A DNA stretch of 64,000 nucleotides from Selaginella moellendorffii (lineage: Eukaryota; Streptophyta; Lycopodiopsida; Selaginellales; Selaginellaceae), in contig NW_003314289.1 of assembly GCF_000143415.4 (NCBI RefSeq), positions 631,788-695,787 of the forward strand, read 5' to 3'. Below, piece after piece: positions 33,558-44,639 of this stretch (positions are counted from its first letter, which is position 1; each line of letters starts with the position of its first letter). The translations under genes and the position numbers were made by a program. Below the pieces are notes generated by a model that saw only the letters and a list, made by a program, of their open reading frames with translations, ran no database searches and was not told the DNA's origin.

Positions 33558-36500
33558 CTATTGTTTAGTACGATTCTCATACTCTGTGACAAGCTCACGA
33601 GCATGTGTAAGATTCCTAAGAGGCTCCCAAGTTGATTCACAAGATGGGTAATCTTTCCACTTAACTAAATATTCCGTGGTTTGACCACCACGTGCTTTAT
33701 GGGACAAGAGGATAGCATCAACCTCATACTCTGGTTCACCATCAATAACATCCGGAGCTAGACGAACATCCCTAGAGCGGCCAGGATCCTCATGATATGG
33801 GGCCAGTAAAATGACATGAAACACATCATGAAGGCTGGATATCTCTTGTGGAATATCCAACTGATAGGATACATCACCAAGTTGTTTCAACACCTGATAG
33901 GGTCCAACATATCTCGGCAAGAGCTTCCGAGACAAAGAACCCTTAATGTTCAAGTTCCGGGAAGATAGCCACAATTAATCTCCCACTTGATAGGATACAT
34001 TCCGACGATGCTGATCCTTATCATGTCAATACCTATCTTGAGCTTTGCCCATTGCCTCAGTAGCTCTAGACCATGTAAATGTGTTGTTATAACAAATTTC
34101 TGCTGTGTCTAAATGCTCAACCCAGTCGCGTTGGTCAACTGTGACATAGTACTGCAGATAATCCTCAACTTGAGCATTCACGTGTTCGGTCTGCCCATCA
34201 GTTTGAGGATGATAAGCGGTACTAAACTTCAACTTGGTACCAAACAGCTGGAACAGTGTGCCCCAAAACTTCCCCATAAACCTTGAATCTCTATTTGAGA
34301 TCATCTCTTCGGGAAGACCACAAACCCACACTACTTCATGGAAAAAGAGCTTTACTGCTTGTTTCGCATTTACTGTTCACACAGTTGGAATGAAGTGTGC
34401 AATCTTTGACAACCAATTCACAACCAATATCAAAGTATCATAACCTTTAGACTTCGGCAAGCAAGTGACGAAATCAAGTGTCACACTTTGAAATGGCCAT
34501 GCTGGTGCTGGAATGCACTGCAACTTTCCACCTTGCTTCTCAGTTCTGCGCTTACATTGCTGGCATATAGGGCAAGAACAAACATAGTCCGCTACATCAC
34601 CTTCCATACCAAACCAGAAAAATCCCTTTTTCAGTGAAGCCAGAATCTTTCGCTTTCCACCATGTCCCGCTGCCAGAACATCATGATGTTCCCATATAAA
34701 TAACTGCTGCAAATCCTTAGAGGGAAGATACAATCTTTCTTGCTTATAGAATATAAGACCATCCCGAACTGAGAAGTGAAGCTTCGCATTAGTGCGACTA
34801 ACAACTTTCGCTGCTTCGCTACCAAGGCTCTACTTCAACAACCCCATACGGCATAAGATTGCCCTCGCCAATGGATCACTTCCATACGAAGCCCGAACGT
34901 CAATCTGAACTAATTGCTGATATTGCTCGGAACTGAGCCTGGCAACTCAATGCATCCGGGACAATATTGTCTTTACTAGGTTTATATATGATTTCAATAT
35001 CATATCTAGCAAGATTCTTTTGCCAACGAGCCTGCTTCGGCGTAAGTTTAGGCTGCGTAGCAAAATAATTCAGTGTGTTACTATCTGTATAAACCTTGGT
35101 ATGTCCACCCAAGTAATGTCTCCAATGTTCTGGGGTCGACACTATAGAAAACATCTCTTTCTCATATGTTGGCCATCTTCATTGAGTTTCATCCAATTTC
35201 TTGGAATAGAATGCAATGGGGCAACTATGTCGCCTTAGCATAACACCAACCTCTTTGTCACAATCTTGCTATAACATGGCACTAATAGCATAGCCAAATG
35301 CATCACAATGCACTTCGAAGGGTTTGTCAAGATTTGGGATCCTAAGAACAGGAACCGTAGTCAAGATCTCCTTCAACCGTACAAAAGCACGCTGACAAGC
35401 TAGTGTCCAATGAAACGAAATACTACTCTTCGTCAACTCAGTCAATGGAAGCGCAATTCTTGCAAAATTGCGGACAAACTTGCGATAGTATCCCGCCAAA
35501 CTGAGAAAGGAATGAACATCTGATATAGTGGTTGGGACTTCTCAAGACTTCACCACTTCCACCTTCTTTGGATCGACCTCAATCACGCCACCACCAACTA
35601 TATGTCCAAGAAAGTTTACGTGCAATTGACCAGAAGTGCATTTACTTTCCTTAGTATACAGTTTGTGTTCGCGCAACTTCTAAAACACCAGCTCCAAGTG
35701 TTTCAAATGATCCTCCAACGTTTCACTGAAGACTAGAACATCGTCGATATATAGGACAACAAATATGTCCAAATATTCTATCCATCATAGTGCTGAACAT
35801 TGCTGAAGCATTGCATAACCCAAATGGCATGACAAGGAACTTATAAGATCCATATCAAGTCTTAAAGGCTGTTTTCTCCACATCTTGATCTGCCACCTGT
35901 ATCTAATGATACCTAGACCGGTTTAGCCTTTAAGAGTTGGTCAAACAAGTCATCAATGCAAGGCAAAGGATACTATTTTTAACTATGATCTTATTGAGTG
36001 CCTGATAGTCAATACACATCCTCATGGTTCTATCCTTTTTCATAACAAAAAGGACCAGCGCTCCATAAAGTGACCTGCTTGGTCGGATATGACCTTTGTT
36101 AAGAAGCTCTGTGAATTGCTTCTTGAGTTCAGCCATCTCCTTGATGTTCAATCAATACAAAGTTTTCGTAGGTGGTTTAGAACTCGGAATAACCTCAATC
36201 CAATGATCAACCTCACAGCTAGGAGGTAGCCCCAGTGGCAAATCCTTCAAGAAGATATTTTGATTCCTCATCAACAACTCCAATATCTTCTTTGGTACAG
36301 GATAAACCCCGTTGCCGATTCGAACTGAGTCACCAACACCCTCAGCTTCCATCACTTGAACCCAAAAGGTTTGACATCCCTTCTTAGCTGCTTTTTGAGC
36401 GGCTCTTGCAGTCAGGAACTTAGCATCCCAATCCTTTGAAGAGCGCTTTTGCAACTGGAAGGACACATCAGGACGTCCTTCTGACTTCAATGTGATACAA

Positions 36501-37814
36501 CTTTGTCCAACACCATAAATCCCTCTTATATATTTGTTGAAGAAGTCCATACCAAATACCATATGAAAATCTGGTATCTTCAACACTACCAAGTGCACTC
36601 TTTTTTTCCACTTGGATATTTTTATTGGAACATCATTCACAAACTTTCTGGCTACTTGCCCACCTTCTGCAAACCGGAAGTGCATAGGCGACATTTGCTC
36701 AGCATTCAATCCTAATAACTTTACTAAGTCTTTGGATATCACACTGTGTGTAGCTCCTGTGTCAATCATCACTCGAATTCAGTGTCCATGGACAAAGCCT
36801 AGGGCCTAGGACCAGAAGAAGCTATTGGTGGTCTCCAACCACCACCACCTTTGTTAACCGTTGCTTGTGAGCCTCCAGGGCGGAACCTGCCTTCCACCCT
36901 CTGTTTCCGGTCACCTTGTTTATTCCTAGAATTCCTATTCTTATCCAAGTTACCAGCATACGGTTGCTGATATTGTTCAATGAGCAAGTGACTAAAGGCA
37001 ACTTGCTGCACTGCCTCCTTGCACTCTAGGTACGTCTTTGGCTTAAACTTCAAAATATCATTGCGAGAAAGTGAACTTAAACCTTCTAGAAAATAGCTCC
37101 GAGCATCTTCGTCACTTATATTTGCAATCATAATGCGCTTCTGAGCAAACGCATTAACGTAATGCATGAGGTCCCCTTGCTACTTTAATCGCCGCAGCTC
37201 CGCACGAAGTCTAAGACCAAGATCATCCAGCAAGTATTCCTTACGGATACGAGACCGCATCTTGGTCCAACTTCTAGTCTACCCTTTTTCAGCACACACC
37301 TGGTGCCACCAAGTTTTGGCATGATCGGTGAGAAAGGATTGCACGCACGCAACTTTCGTACAATCATCTATGTCTGCCACTATGAAATAGTTTTCCATAT
37401 CATAGACCCAGTCTTCCAAAACCTGATAGTCCCACATGCCTCTGAAATTGGGTGGTTTCAGAAGCTTGAACTTTGAAACTCGTGCAACTGGGGGCGGCTG
37501 CAGAACTTCATCATCTTTAGAACTTGAAGAGAAGTCCGGTTACTTAGGCTTAGCTGGTTTAGCTGCCTCAGCTTCTTTCTTCCTCTTCTTGTTCTCCTTC
37601 TTCAATTTGTGAATCTCCCTTCGCAAATTCTCAATCTCAACTTCCTGAGCCGTATGCTGCAGTGCCGCAGCATCTGGCTCTTCCTCTTCTGACTTGGCCT
37701 CAACCTCTTCCGCAGCATCTCTAGTACGAGTTTCCTCTTCTCGATTCGCCCGTCTAGAGGTTTCAGTGTCATCAGCACGGCTCCTTTTCACCATCCTGCT
37801 AGCTGCATGCATGC
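33558..37814 (-). pseudogene. Broken gag-pol of the chromovirus
   Basis: Read on the minus strand. Gag begins near 37814 with a Lys/Glu-rich coiled-coil region (to 37540) and continues in pieces to about 36800 (Arg-rich RFRPGG near the end). Protease lies at 36772-36152 (DTGATHSVI active site and GMDFF motif). RT pieces run from 36151 to about 35200 ([19 protein letters not shown] region), with the catalytic YxDD region destroyed. RNase H lies at 35154-34900 (HTKVYTDSNTLNYF), the integrase finger and core at 34733-34026 (HHDVLAAGHGG, CPICQQCK, AYHPQTDGQTEHVN), and the integrase C-terminus and chromodomain at 33974-33558 (YLVKWKDYPSCESTWEP). At least five stops or frameshifts separate the pieces, so the element is dead. 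The chromodomain normally steers integration to heterochromatin. Confidence 0.9.
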
Positions 37815-37988
37815 CTCTATCAGTAACTGAACATGCATACAATGTTCTTACTGAATGGTGCAATCCCACTAATCCTACACAGGTCACTTCGGATCTACTA
37901 GAAATGTCTCTGTGTATGCAACTTGAGTCAGAAAATTTGACAAAAGTTGGATAGGAATCACTGAGACAATTCCTTTGATGATACCAAA

Positions 37989-38801
37989 TGCAGCGCACTT
38001 GAATTTGGAGCCAAACTCCAAGCCTGTTGCACTACAAAACGAGGGTCCGGTACAATCCCATGAGCACCAGCTCCTTGTATCCAACACTTGCACGCAAAAT
38101 GGTGTCAGACGGAGTCTACCACAATTTTGGCATACCGATGGCCTAATGTGAGGAGGGTACCCCACTGACTAGAGCAGCGTGGAGCTTGGGCTTAGACCCA
38201 AGCCGGACGCAGAACAAAGAGCGACACAGCCCAACGGGAGCTAAACTAATGTCTCAAGTGGTCGGACATGCATTCCAACCACTATCCCTACTATACATTT
38301 GGAACCCCCCCTTGAGGGACACACGCTTTGGGCTTTCACCCCAAGCCTCCCTTAGTACTAGGAGTTAGTCTTTAGGACAAATCCGAAACTTACCAAATAT
38401 GGAATGGTGCTAGATTGCGAATCTGGACACGGGACGAACACCATTGTGTTTAGGCTAATCTCTACATTCTATAGATATGCCAAATGAGCAAATCTAGACA
38501 CTTTTCATAATTAGCATTTGGGACCGAAATGAGACCAACACTAAGGGCATGATAGCAAGGGTGTTTGGCAGACACGGTAAGCTATCATCTAACGAATATT
38601 GAGGGACTAGTCTCAATATCACGGGGGTTCCCAACACTAACAAGTGCAAGTCAGCATCATGAGTTTCTCATCACCGTGTCAAGTATACTTGACTTAATGA
38701 CAACTTAGGATTTCCTTCCTGCCATTGTGGCAGTAAGGAGAGAGTGTCTGTAAGGACTAGTTGACAAGTATTTTTAGATACCCGAAGTCACATTCGCGAC
38801 A
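37989..38801 (-). repeat. 5' LTR of the chromovirus
   Basis: The first ~170 bp (37989-38160) differ strongly from the other LTR (roughly one site in seven by eye), while the next ~550 bp are almost identical. The shared module is at 38289-38342. Confidence 0.9.
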
Positions 38802-39111
38802 CCATGTGACCACTACACCAGAGGACTGCTCCTCTTCCTTTTCACCATCTAGGACTTTGGGACAACATTTCAGAACACCATAACCCCACACACTTCCTTT
38901 TCACCATCTAGGACTTTGGGACAACATTTCGGAACACCATAACCCCACACAAGCCATATGGGTACTCTCCCTACCTTCTGCATTAGGGTGCTCTAGCCAT
39001 GGGGCTAGAGCGAGGTTCTGTTGAGCCATACCAAGTGTCCAAGTAGGTAGTGCCACTTATGCTTGGACTGGGAGCATCAACCATTCGATCTCCTAGGGGA
39101 ATTAAAGCCGA
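38802..39111 (-). repeat. LARD-C 5' LTR, middle piece, with a local duplication
   Basis: It continues the LTR after the chromovirus. A ~58-bp unit (TTCCTTTTCACCATCTAGGA...) is duplicated in tandem at about 38831-38950 and is present once in the other LARD LTRs. It ends at the insertion site of the composite element. Confidence 0.85.
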
Positions 39112-39980
39112 TGTAAGCTCCTAAGTTTAGACTTTCTGGGAGGTCATCCAACCCAGTATTATTCAAACCCAAGGACGCTTAACCCCAAATATCCCAAGAC
39201 CCTTAACCGATTGGAAAAGGGGGTGCATTCTTATTCATGGGCCCTTTTCTTCTATATTTGAACCCCATGGACCGTCTATCAAGTAGTTCTCTTTAGTTGC
39301 TTACAATCCACCACGCTTCCCTGCAAGTTCACACCCTTGTGAACGGAAGCTGAGAGTTGCAGCTCTCCTGAGAGCCTCGCTCTCTTTACACCCTACCCCT
39401 CAGGTCGAGCCCAGCGGGAGCAAACTGGACCAGCCAGATGTCAATCAATGTGTGGTGTGATTCCCCTAGCCAACCAATAGAGTTGGACCCGAGACCCCCT
39501 CTGATACCAAATGTAACGCTCTGAGTTTGGACTTCCCGGGAGGTTACCCAGCCCAGTACTATTCAAACCCAAGGACACTTAACTCCAACTATCCCAAGAC
39601 CCTTAACCAATTGGAAAAGGGGGTGCACTCTTATTCATGGGCCCTTTCCCTCTATATTTGAACCCCATGGACCATCTATTAAGTCGTTCTCTTTGGTTGT
39701 TTACAATCCATCACGCTTCCCTGCAAGTTCACACCCTCGTGAATGGAAGCTGAGAGCCACAGCTCTCCCAAGAGCCCCGCTCTCTTGACACCCTACTCCT
39801 CGGGTCGAGCCTAGCGGGAGCAAACTGGACCAGCTAGATATCAATCAACATGTGGTGTGATTCCTTTAGCCAACCAACAGAGTCGAATTTGAGACCGCTC
39901 TAATACCAAATGTAAGCTCCTAAGTTTGGACTTCCCGGGAGGTCACCCAACCCAGTACTATTCAAACCCAAGGACACTTA
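39112..39980 (-). repeat. Tandem LTR-leader array resembling a TRIM
   Basis: A ~193-bp LTR-like unit (TGTAAGCTCC ... GTTGCTTACA) followed by a ~209-bp spacer is repeated: 39112-39512, 39513-39913 and a partial third LTR to 39980. On the minus strand each LTR is followed by a primer-site-like TGGTATCAGAG or TGGTATTAGAG. LTR-short interior-LTR is the layout of terminal-repeat retrotransposons in miniature. The same LTR and leader occur at 43385-43799. Confidence 0.7.
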
Positions 39981-40415
39981 ACGTAAGTATGTAAGGTAGG
40001 AGATTGTTTTCAACCACCGACCTTGTTTTCCCCTTAGGTCGGGCTGTGATAAGAAGTGTTTCATTGCCACATTGTCCGTGTAAACTTTGAAGTGTCTCCC
40101 AAGGTAGTGTCGCCACTCCTTAAGCACCTTGACCACCGCAAACAATTCCTTCTCATGGGTAGGCCACTTCCGTTGAGCCTTGTCCAACTTTTTCGAGAAG
40201 AACGCTACTGGATGGTTGTCTTGCTTCAAAACTGCGCCCAACGCAAAGTCTGAAGCATCCGTTTCTACCTCAAAGTCCTTACCAAAGTCTGGTAATGCCA
40301 ACACAGGAGCCTTTCTCAACTTCCCCTTGAGGTGGACGAATGCCGCCTCGCATTCTACTGTCCATACCATCTTCCTTTTTCCTGTTTGGTCCGTTAAGGG
40401 CAGGGCTACTCTCAA
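39978..40415 (-). pseudogene. Gypsy RNase H fragment
   Basis: 145 codons remain open and encode a typical Ty3/gypsy RT-RNase H junction: LPDFGKDFEVETDASDFALG, the PVAFFSKKLDKAQ segment, then HFKVYTDNVAMKHFLSQP and KQGRW. The fragment is cut on the 3' side by the LTR array (its last ~9 codons are unrelated sequence) and on the 5' side at about 40430. Confidence 0.85.
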
Positions 40416-40429
40416 ATAGTGTTTAATAA

Positions 40430-41385
40430 ACTTTTGATAGTAGTTGCATACTTACAATGGACCAATTGTAAGTGATGGACGTTAAGGTACTTCTCCACGG
40501 ATTCCCAAATCTCTCCCAATCCCCCTCCTCAGGTTAGACTGGACTTAATGTTCGGCTACACTCCCCGTAGACACAAGCAACCAAGCACACCAAGCCTCCA
40601 GGTTCCTAACACCCCTGATACCACAAGACTTGATCATGGGACCCTCTAAATCCCGAGTCTTGAGTGCAACACTTGCTTCGGGATGCCAGGGCGAAACACC
40701 GTGGCCTAATGCCCTAGTATGGGTACCTCTACCCCCCCCACTTCCATCCCGAAGGAAGGCCCAAGCCCCTAGGAAGGGCGAGGACCAATGAGCCACATGG
40801 TACTCAAGTGGGGCACCACTCCATATGAGCCGGGAGCACTGCTGTCGGTTTCCCTTTCGGGAGTGGGAGCTGCTCTTGAGCACTTCCTGGGGTGGCCCCT
40901 CCGGCACCACCCAAGTCCCTGCTCACTCCCACCCAAGGCCCCTCGGCCCCAGTCTCAACCTCAAGTCAGTTTGGAAGCACCACTAGAGAGTTTCTTCAAG
41001 ACTAGTTACTGGACCTCACTATCTCTACTATACTTTTGGAACCCCCTGCAGCCCCCCCTCCCCCTAGGAGACACACATTTTGGGGTTTCACCCCTTGACC
41101 TGTATTAGTACTCGGACTCGGTCTTGGACTTGATCTCGGACCCGACTTCGGATTCGGTCTCGGACTCGATTTCGGACTCAATCTCGGACCCAATCTCGGA
41201 CTCGACTTTGGACTCGATCTCGAACTTGGTCTCGGACCCATTTTCGGATCTCGGACTCCGTCTCGAACTCGGTCTCGAACTCGGTCTCCGAGTCGGCCTC
41301 GGACTCGATTCCGGACTCTATCTCGAACTCGGTCTTAGAGTCGGTCTTGGACTCGATCTCAGACTCGGTCCCATCCGATGAACTC
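40430..41385 (-). repeat. LTR-like segment with minisatellite (mosaic part of the composite element)
   Basis: The end at 41018-41100 carries the shared module in minus orientation (CTACTATACTTTTGGAACCC ... TTTCACCCC). Then comes a hexamer array (GGACTCGG/GATCTCGGACTC type) at 41108-41375. The left part (40430-41000) contains C-rich stretches and no gene. It looks like a LARD-related LTR interior but is not an intact LTR. Confidence 0.55.
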
Positions 41386-41611
41386 TTTGTCATTTCGGTC
41401 ATGCTTTCAGGGATCCTTTAGCCTACGACATCTCGGGGAGTTAGTTCCTTAGGCGGGAACCTTGGCGAGGGAACTTAGCAAAAGTCAAGGCAGTGTTGGA
41501 TGGATAGACGAGGTAAGCTGGCAAATTGGAAAGAAAAAATTTGTGGCTTACAATTTGGTATTGGAGCCTTTTCCTTAGTTCTAGTGAAGGATAGAGGCGG
41601 ATTGCTAGGAG

Positions 41612-42853
41612 ATGGCAAAGGCAGGGCGGAAACGAACTAAGGCGGAGACGGAACCTCCTCTAGAGCTGGAGCCTCCGGTTGAACAAGAGGCTATGGATGA
41701 GGAATCCTTGCATGAGGAGGACTCTAGTGAGGAAACTTCCAAACAGGAGTCCGGTGGCGAGGTGTGGTCGTCCAAGGCTCGATTGGACGTTTTAGAAGGA
41801 CAATTGGCACAGACCAATGCCCTACTGGAGACTCTCGTACGCAAGCTAAAGCGTGACGAGAAGCGGAAGAAAAAGCGAAAGACTACGGATGCTAACAGCA
41901 CAGAAGGTGTGGACCCTTTGGTAGGGATTGAGGCAAAACCAAACAAGGTCGAACAGACCGAAGTGGAATCAGTCCCTCAGGCAGTTACCAAATACAAACC
42001 AAAGCCCCCACCGGTCTTCAAGGGAGTGAACGACTATAAGGTGGTGGAGGATTTGTTTTATGATATAGAGGACTACTTCCGAGCGTTGCGGTTACCGAGC
42101 TTGGAGAAGGTCCCATGTGCAAAACCATACTTGCCAGATAATGCCAAGTCTTGGTGGAGAACGACGGAGGCCAACGAAGGATCGGTGGCCACTTGGGACA
42201 TGATGAAGGCGAGGATCCGCGTGACTTATGTTCCTCCGAATGTTACTTTGCATCTAAGAGACGAGCTGAGTAGGCTGAAGCAGACCGGAACCATTCAAGA
42301 GTATGTGAATAGGTTTATGGCAAAGAGGATACTTGTCATGGACATAGGGGATATGGATGCGTTCCATGCCTTCATATCAGGCTTGCAAACCTGGGCTCGC
42401 GGCGAGGTGATGCGTTGGAACCCGACCAATTACAAAGAAGCGTTGGATGCAGCTATCAAGGTGCATTTCAACGATAACCTACGAAAGGGGAACACGACGG
42501 GGTCGGGGTCCACATTTAGCAAAAGGGCTAAACCAAGGGGAACATATAGCAAAGGGAAATTCAAGAAGAGTTTCTCTAAGAATGAGTCTTTGGGGTTTCG
42601 GAAAGGCAAATCCAGCGGCCAGCGAGCAAGTACGTGGGGGAGTCAAGCAAAAAGAGACAAACCTACGAATAAGAAGGTCAAGTCGTTTAGCAACATGGGA
42701 AACAACGTATGCTACAACTGCGGTGAAGCGGGACACTTTTTGAGGGAATGTCCTTACACAAAGAAAGCCAAAGCCAATATAGCCATTAAGTTGGGTGAAG
42801 TCCAAATTGAGGTATGTGATCCAATCCCTAGCTCAAAGTTACTCATTACATGA
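41612..42853 (+). CDS. gag: Gag of a gypsy-type element, intact frame
   Basis: 413 codons from ATG 41612, 63 bp after an LTR-like end (GTGGCTTACA, 41549) and a primer-site-like TTTGGTATTGGAGCC. The N-terminus is acidic (EEDSSEETSKQESGG), then there is a likely coiled coil at residues ~52-90 ending in a Lys-rich run, the gag core (PPPVFKGVNDYK, WWRTTEANEGSVATWD, LKQTGTIQEYVNRFM), a basic stretch, and one CCHC knuckle CYNCGEAGHFLREC near residue 367. The protease follows in the same frame after a TGA at 42851, so the stop is probably a nonsense change in a former single gag-pol ORF. Confidence 0.85.
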   Translation: MAKAGRKRTKAETEPPLELEPPVEQEAMDEESLHEEDSSEETSKQESGGEVWSSKARLDVLEGQLAQTNALLETLVRKLKRDEKRKKKRKTTDANSTEGVDPLVGIEAKPNKVEQTEVESVPQAVTKYKPKPPPVFKGVNDYKVVEDLFYDIEDYFRALRLPSLEKVPCAKPYLPDNAKSWWRTTEANEGSVATWDMMKARIRVTYVPPNVTLHLRDELSRLKQTGTIQEYVNRFMAKRILVMDIGDMDAFHAFISGLQTWARGEVMRWNPTNYKEALDAAIKVHFNDNLRKGNTTGSGSTFSKRAKPRGTYSKGKFKKSFSKNESLGFRKGKSSGQRASTWGSQAKRDKPTNKKVKSFSNMGNNVCYNCGEAGHFLRECPYTKKAKANIAIKLGEVQIEVCDPIPSSKLLIT

Positions 42854-43384
42854 GCAACTTTGGTAGAGAGTCGTTCGCGACATCTACTAGCCCTCCGAGG
42901 GAAGCTCAGAGGTAGCTTTGTTAAGATCCTTATTGACACGGGTGCTTCGGATAATTTTGTGGCTGCAGACATAGTCCGGCAAGCCGGACTAACGGTGTAG
43001 CGGCTAGGCAAACCAAGGACTATAGAGTTTGTTCAAGGTAGCTAAAGCACCAATGAGGTACTTCGACAAGCGAGAGTCGAAGTAGAGACTTGGAAACTAG
43101 ACATGGATTTCACCGTGTTGGACATGGCGGGATTTGATGTGATCTTCGGGATGGATTGGTTCAGTCGGTTTGTGATAGCCCTGCATGGACAAGGTAGGAA
43201 CCTTGTGGTACTAGCGAATGCCCAAGGAAGAAGATTCAGGGTGGAGGCCCAAGATCTAAAGGTAGGGCAATGCAAGGCCAAAGATTCCTGCTTAAACCTG
43301 GTGTCCACGAAAGGACAACTCACTAAAGGGACCAAGGCTTCATTTTTGTGTTTACTCTTGGTGAAGAGTGACAAAAAGATAGGA
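42854..43384 (+). pseudogene. Aspartic protease remnant downstream of gag
   Basis: Same frame as the upstream gag. ILIDTGASDNFVA marks the active site near 42929-42967, and GFDVIFGMDWFSRF lies near 43130-43170. In-frame stops at about 42998 and 43043 interrupt it. The sequence ends abruptly at 43384, where LTR-leader sequence of the composite element begins, so RT and integrase are missing. Confidence 0.8.
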
Positions 43385-43804
43385 ACGGAAGCTGAGAGCC
43401 ACAGCTTTCCCGAGAGCCCCGCTCTCTTGACACCCTACCCCTCGGGTTGAGCCCAGCAGGAGTAAAATGGACCAGCCAGATGTCAATCAACATGGGGTGT
43501 GATTCCTTTAGCCAACCAACAAAGTCGGACCTAAGACCGCTCTGATACCAAATGTAAGCTCCTGAGTTTAGACTTCCAGGGAGGTCACCCAACCCAGTAT
43601 TATTCAAATCCAAGGACCCTTAACCCCAAATATCCCAAGACCCTTAATCGATTGGAAAAGGGGGTGCACTCTTATTCATGGGCCCTTTCCCTCTATATTT
43701 GAACCCCTGGACTGTCTATCAAGTCGTTCTCTTTGTCATTTCGGTCATGCTTTCGGGGATCCTTTAGCCTACGACATCTCGAGGAGTTGGTTCCTTACAG
43801 CCGG

Positions 43805-44634
43805 CTCTTGAACACTTCAACAAGCTACCCGCTTATCGGTCCATATTCACTCTAGCCTTGGACTTCGCAATGGTTATCTCATCACCCAACATCTAGTTAC
43901 AACATTCCTAGGCCAAACTGGCCTTTTCTTGCCAAACTGGCTCCACTAGGGTCCAATCCCCATACTCTCCCTACTATACTTTTGGAACCCCTTGCAGCCC
44001 CCCCACCCCCCGGGAGATGATCACTTTGGGCTTTCACCCAATAGCTTGTATTAGTATTCAGACTCGAACTCAAACTTGGACTTGGACTCGGTCTCAGTCT
44101 CAGTCTCAGTCTCGGACTCTGTCTTAGTCATGGTCTTGGTCTTGGTCTTGGTCTTGGTGTTAGTCTTGGTCTTGGTTCCATCTTGGACTCCATCTCGGTC
44201 TCAATTTTAGTTCCATCTCGGACTCCATCTTTGTTAGGCACCAGGTCAGAATAATGCAAGGGCCCTGCAATAAAGTGATCACCCCTTTAGCCAGTTGGCT
44301 TAGGGTGTAAGGGATAGGATCCTAACAATCTCAGACTCCATTTCAGGTCTATTTTAAACTCCATCTTGAGTCCATCTCAGGTCCATTTCGGACTCCATCT
44401 CGGACTCCATCTCGAGTCCATCTCAGGTCCATCTCGGATTCCATCTCAAGTCTATTTCAAGTTTATTTTAGCCTCCATCTCGGTCCTTCATTAGGAGTTC
44501 CACTCTTACTCTCGACTTTTCGAGTCTCAGCTTTTTAGTCCAAACATGTTACTCTTGTTTGGCTTTTGCTTTAACCACTACCATGTGGCACCCTTTCAAC
44601 TCCACTTTTGGGGCTTTGGGATTTATGTTTCACA
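43805..44634 (-). repeat. LARD-C 5' LTR, last piece
   Basis: It resumes as CTCTTGAACACTTCAACAAG and carries the shared module (about 43972-44042) and the minisatellite (about 44050-44490, interrupted by the 96-bp insertion). It ends in TGTTTCACA at 44634, just before the CATAG duplication. Confidence 0.88.
44232..44327. mobile_element. 96-bp mini-LTR or MITE-like insertion in the LARD-C LTR
   Basis: It begins TGTTAGG and ends CCTAACA (perfect 7-bp terminal inverted repeat) and sits inside the minisatellite. Flanks are ATCTT (44227-44231) and ATCTC (44328-44332), a 4-of-5 match. No other LARD LTR here has it. TG...CA ends and a 5-bp duplication favour a solo LTR of a very small element over a DNA transposon. 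Confidence 0.6.
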
Positions 44635-44639
44635 CATAG

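Larger units (their letters stand above)
32039..38801 (-). mobile_element. Chromodomain Ty3/gypsy element (chromovirus), degenerate, nested in LARD-C
   Basis: LTRs are 32039-32947 (909 bp) and 37989-38801 (813 bp). Both start TG and end CA. The target duplication is CTATG (32034-32038) and CCATG (38802-38806), one mismatch apart. A polypurine tract, read on the minus strand as ATAGGGGGGAGAG, abuts the 3' LTR at 32948-32960. The primer site starts TGGTATCA next to the 5' LTR at about 37979-37986. Gag, protease, RT, RNase H, integrase and chromodomain remnants follow in that order on the minus strand. The reading frame is broken repeatedly. Confidence 0.92.
39112..43799. mobile_element. Composite gypsy-related element nested in LARD-C
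   Basis: The outer ends are TGTAAGCTCC (39112) and CCTTACA (43799), flanked by GCCGA (39107-39111) and GCCGG (43800-43804), a target duplication with one mismatch. Inside are tandem short LTRs (39112-39980), an RNase H fragment on the minus strand, an LTR-like segment with the hexamer minisatellite (41108-41375), then gag and protease on the plus strand, and a terminal LTR (about 43551-43799). The two coding parts face each other, so this is not a simple element. A 65-bp sequence (CATTTCGGTCATGCTTTC...) is present at both 41389 and 43733. It probably formed by recombination or template switching. Confidence 0.75.
26174..44634 (-). mobile_element. LARD-C: minus-strand LARD split by four nested insertions
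   Basis: Target duplication CATAG at 26169-26173 and 44635-44639 proves that the two distant ends belong to one insertion. Order along the plus strand: 3' LTR (26174-27195, shortened), internal domain (27196-31524), 5' LTR (from 31525) broken by a chromovirus (32039-38801) and a composite element (39112-43799), then the rest of the 5' LTR to 44634. A solo LTR (27661-28125) lies in the internal domain and a 96-bp mini-LTR (44232-44327) in the 5' LTR. The primer site (31510-31521, reverse) reads TGGTATTAGAGC, one change from perfect. It therefore predates all four insertions. Confidence 0.9.
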
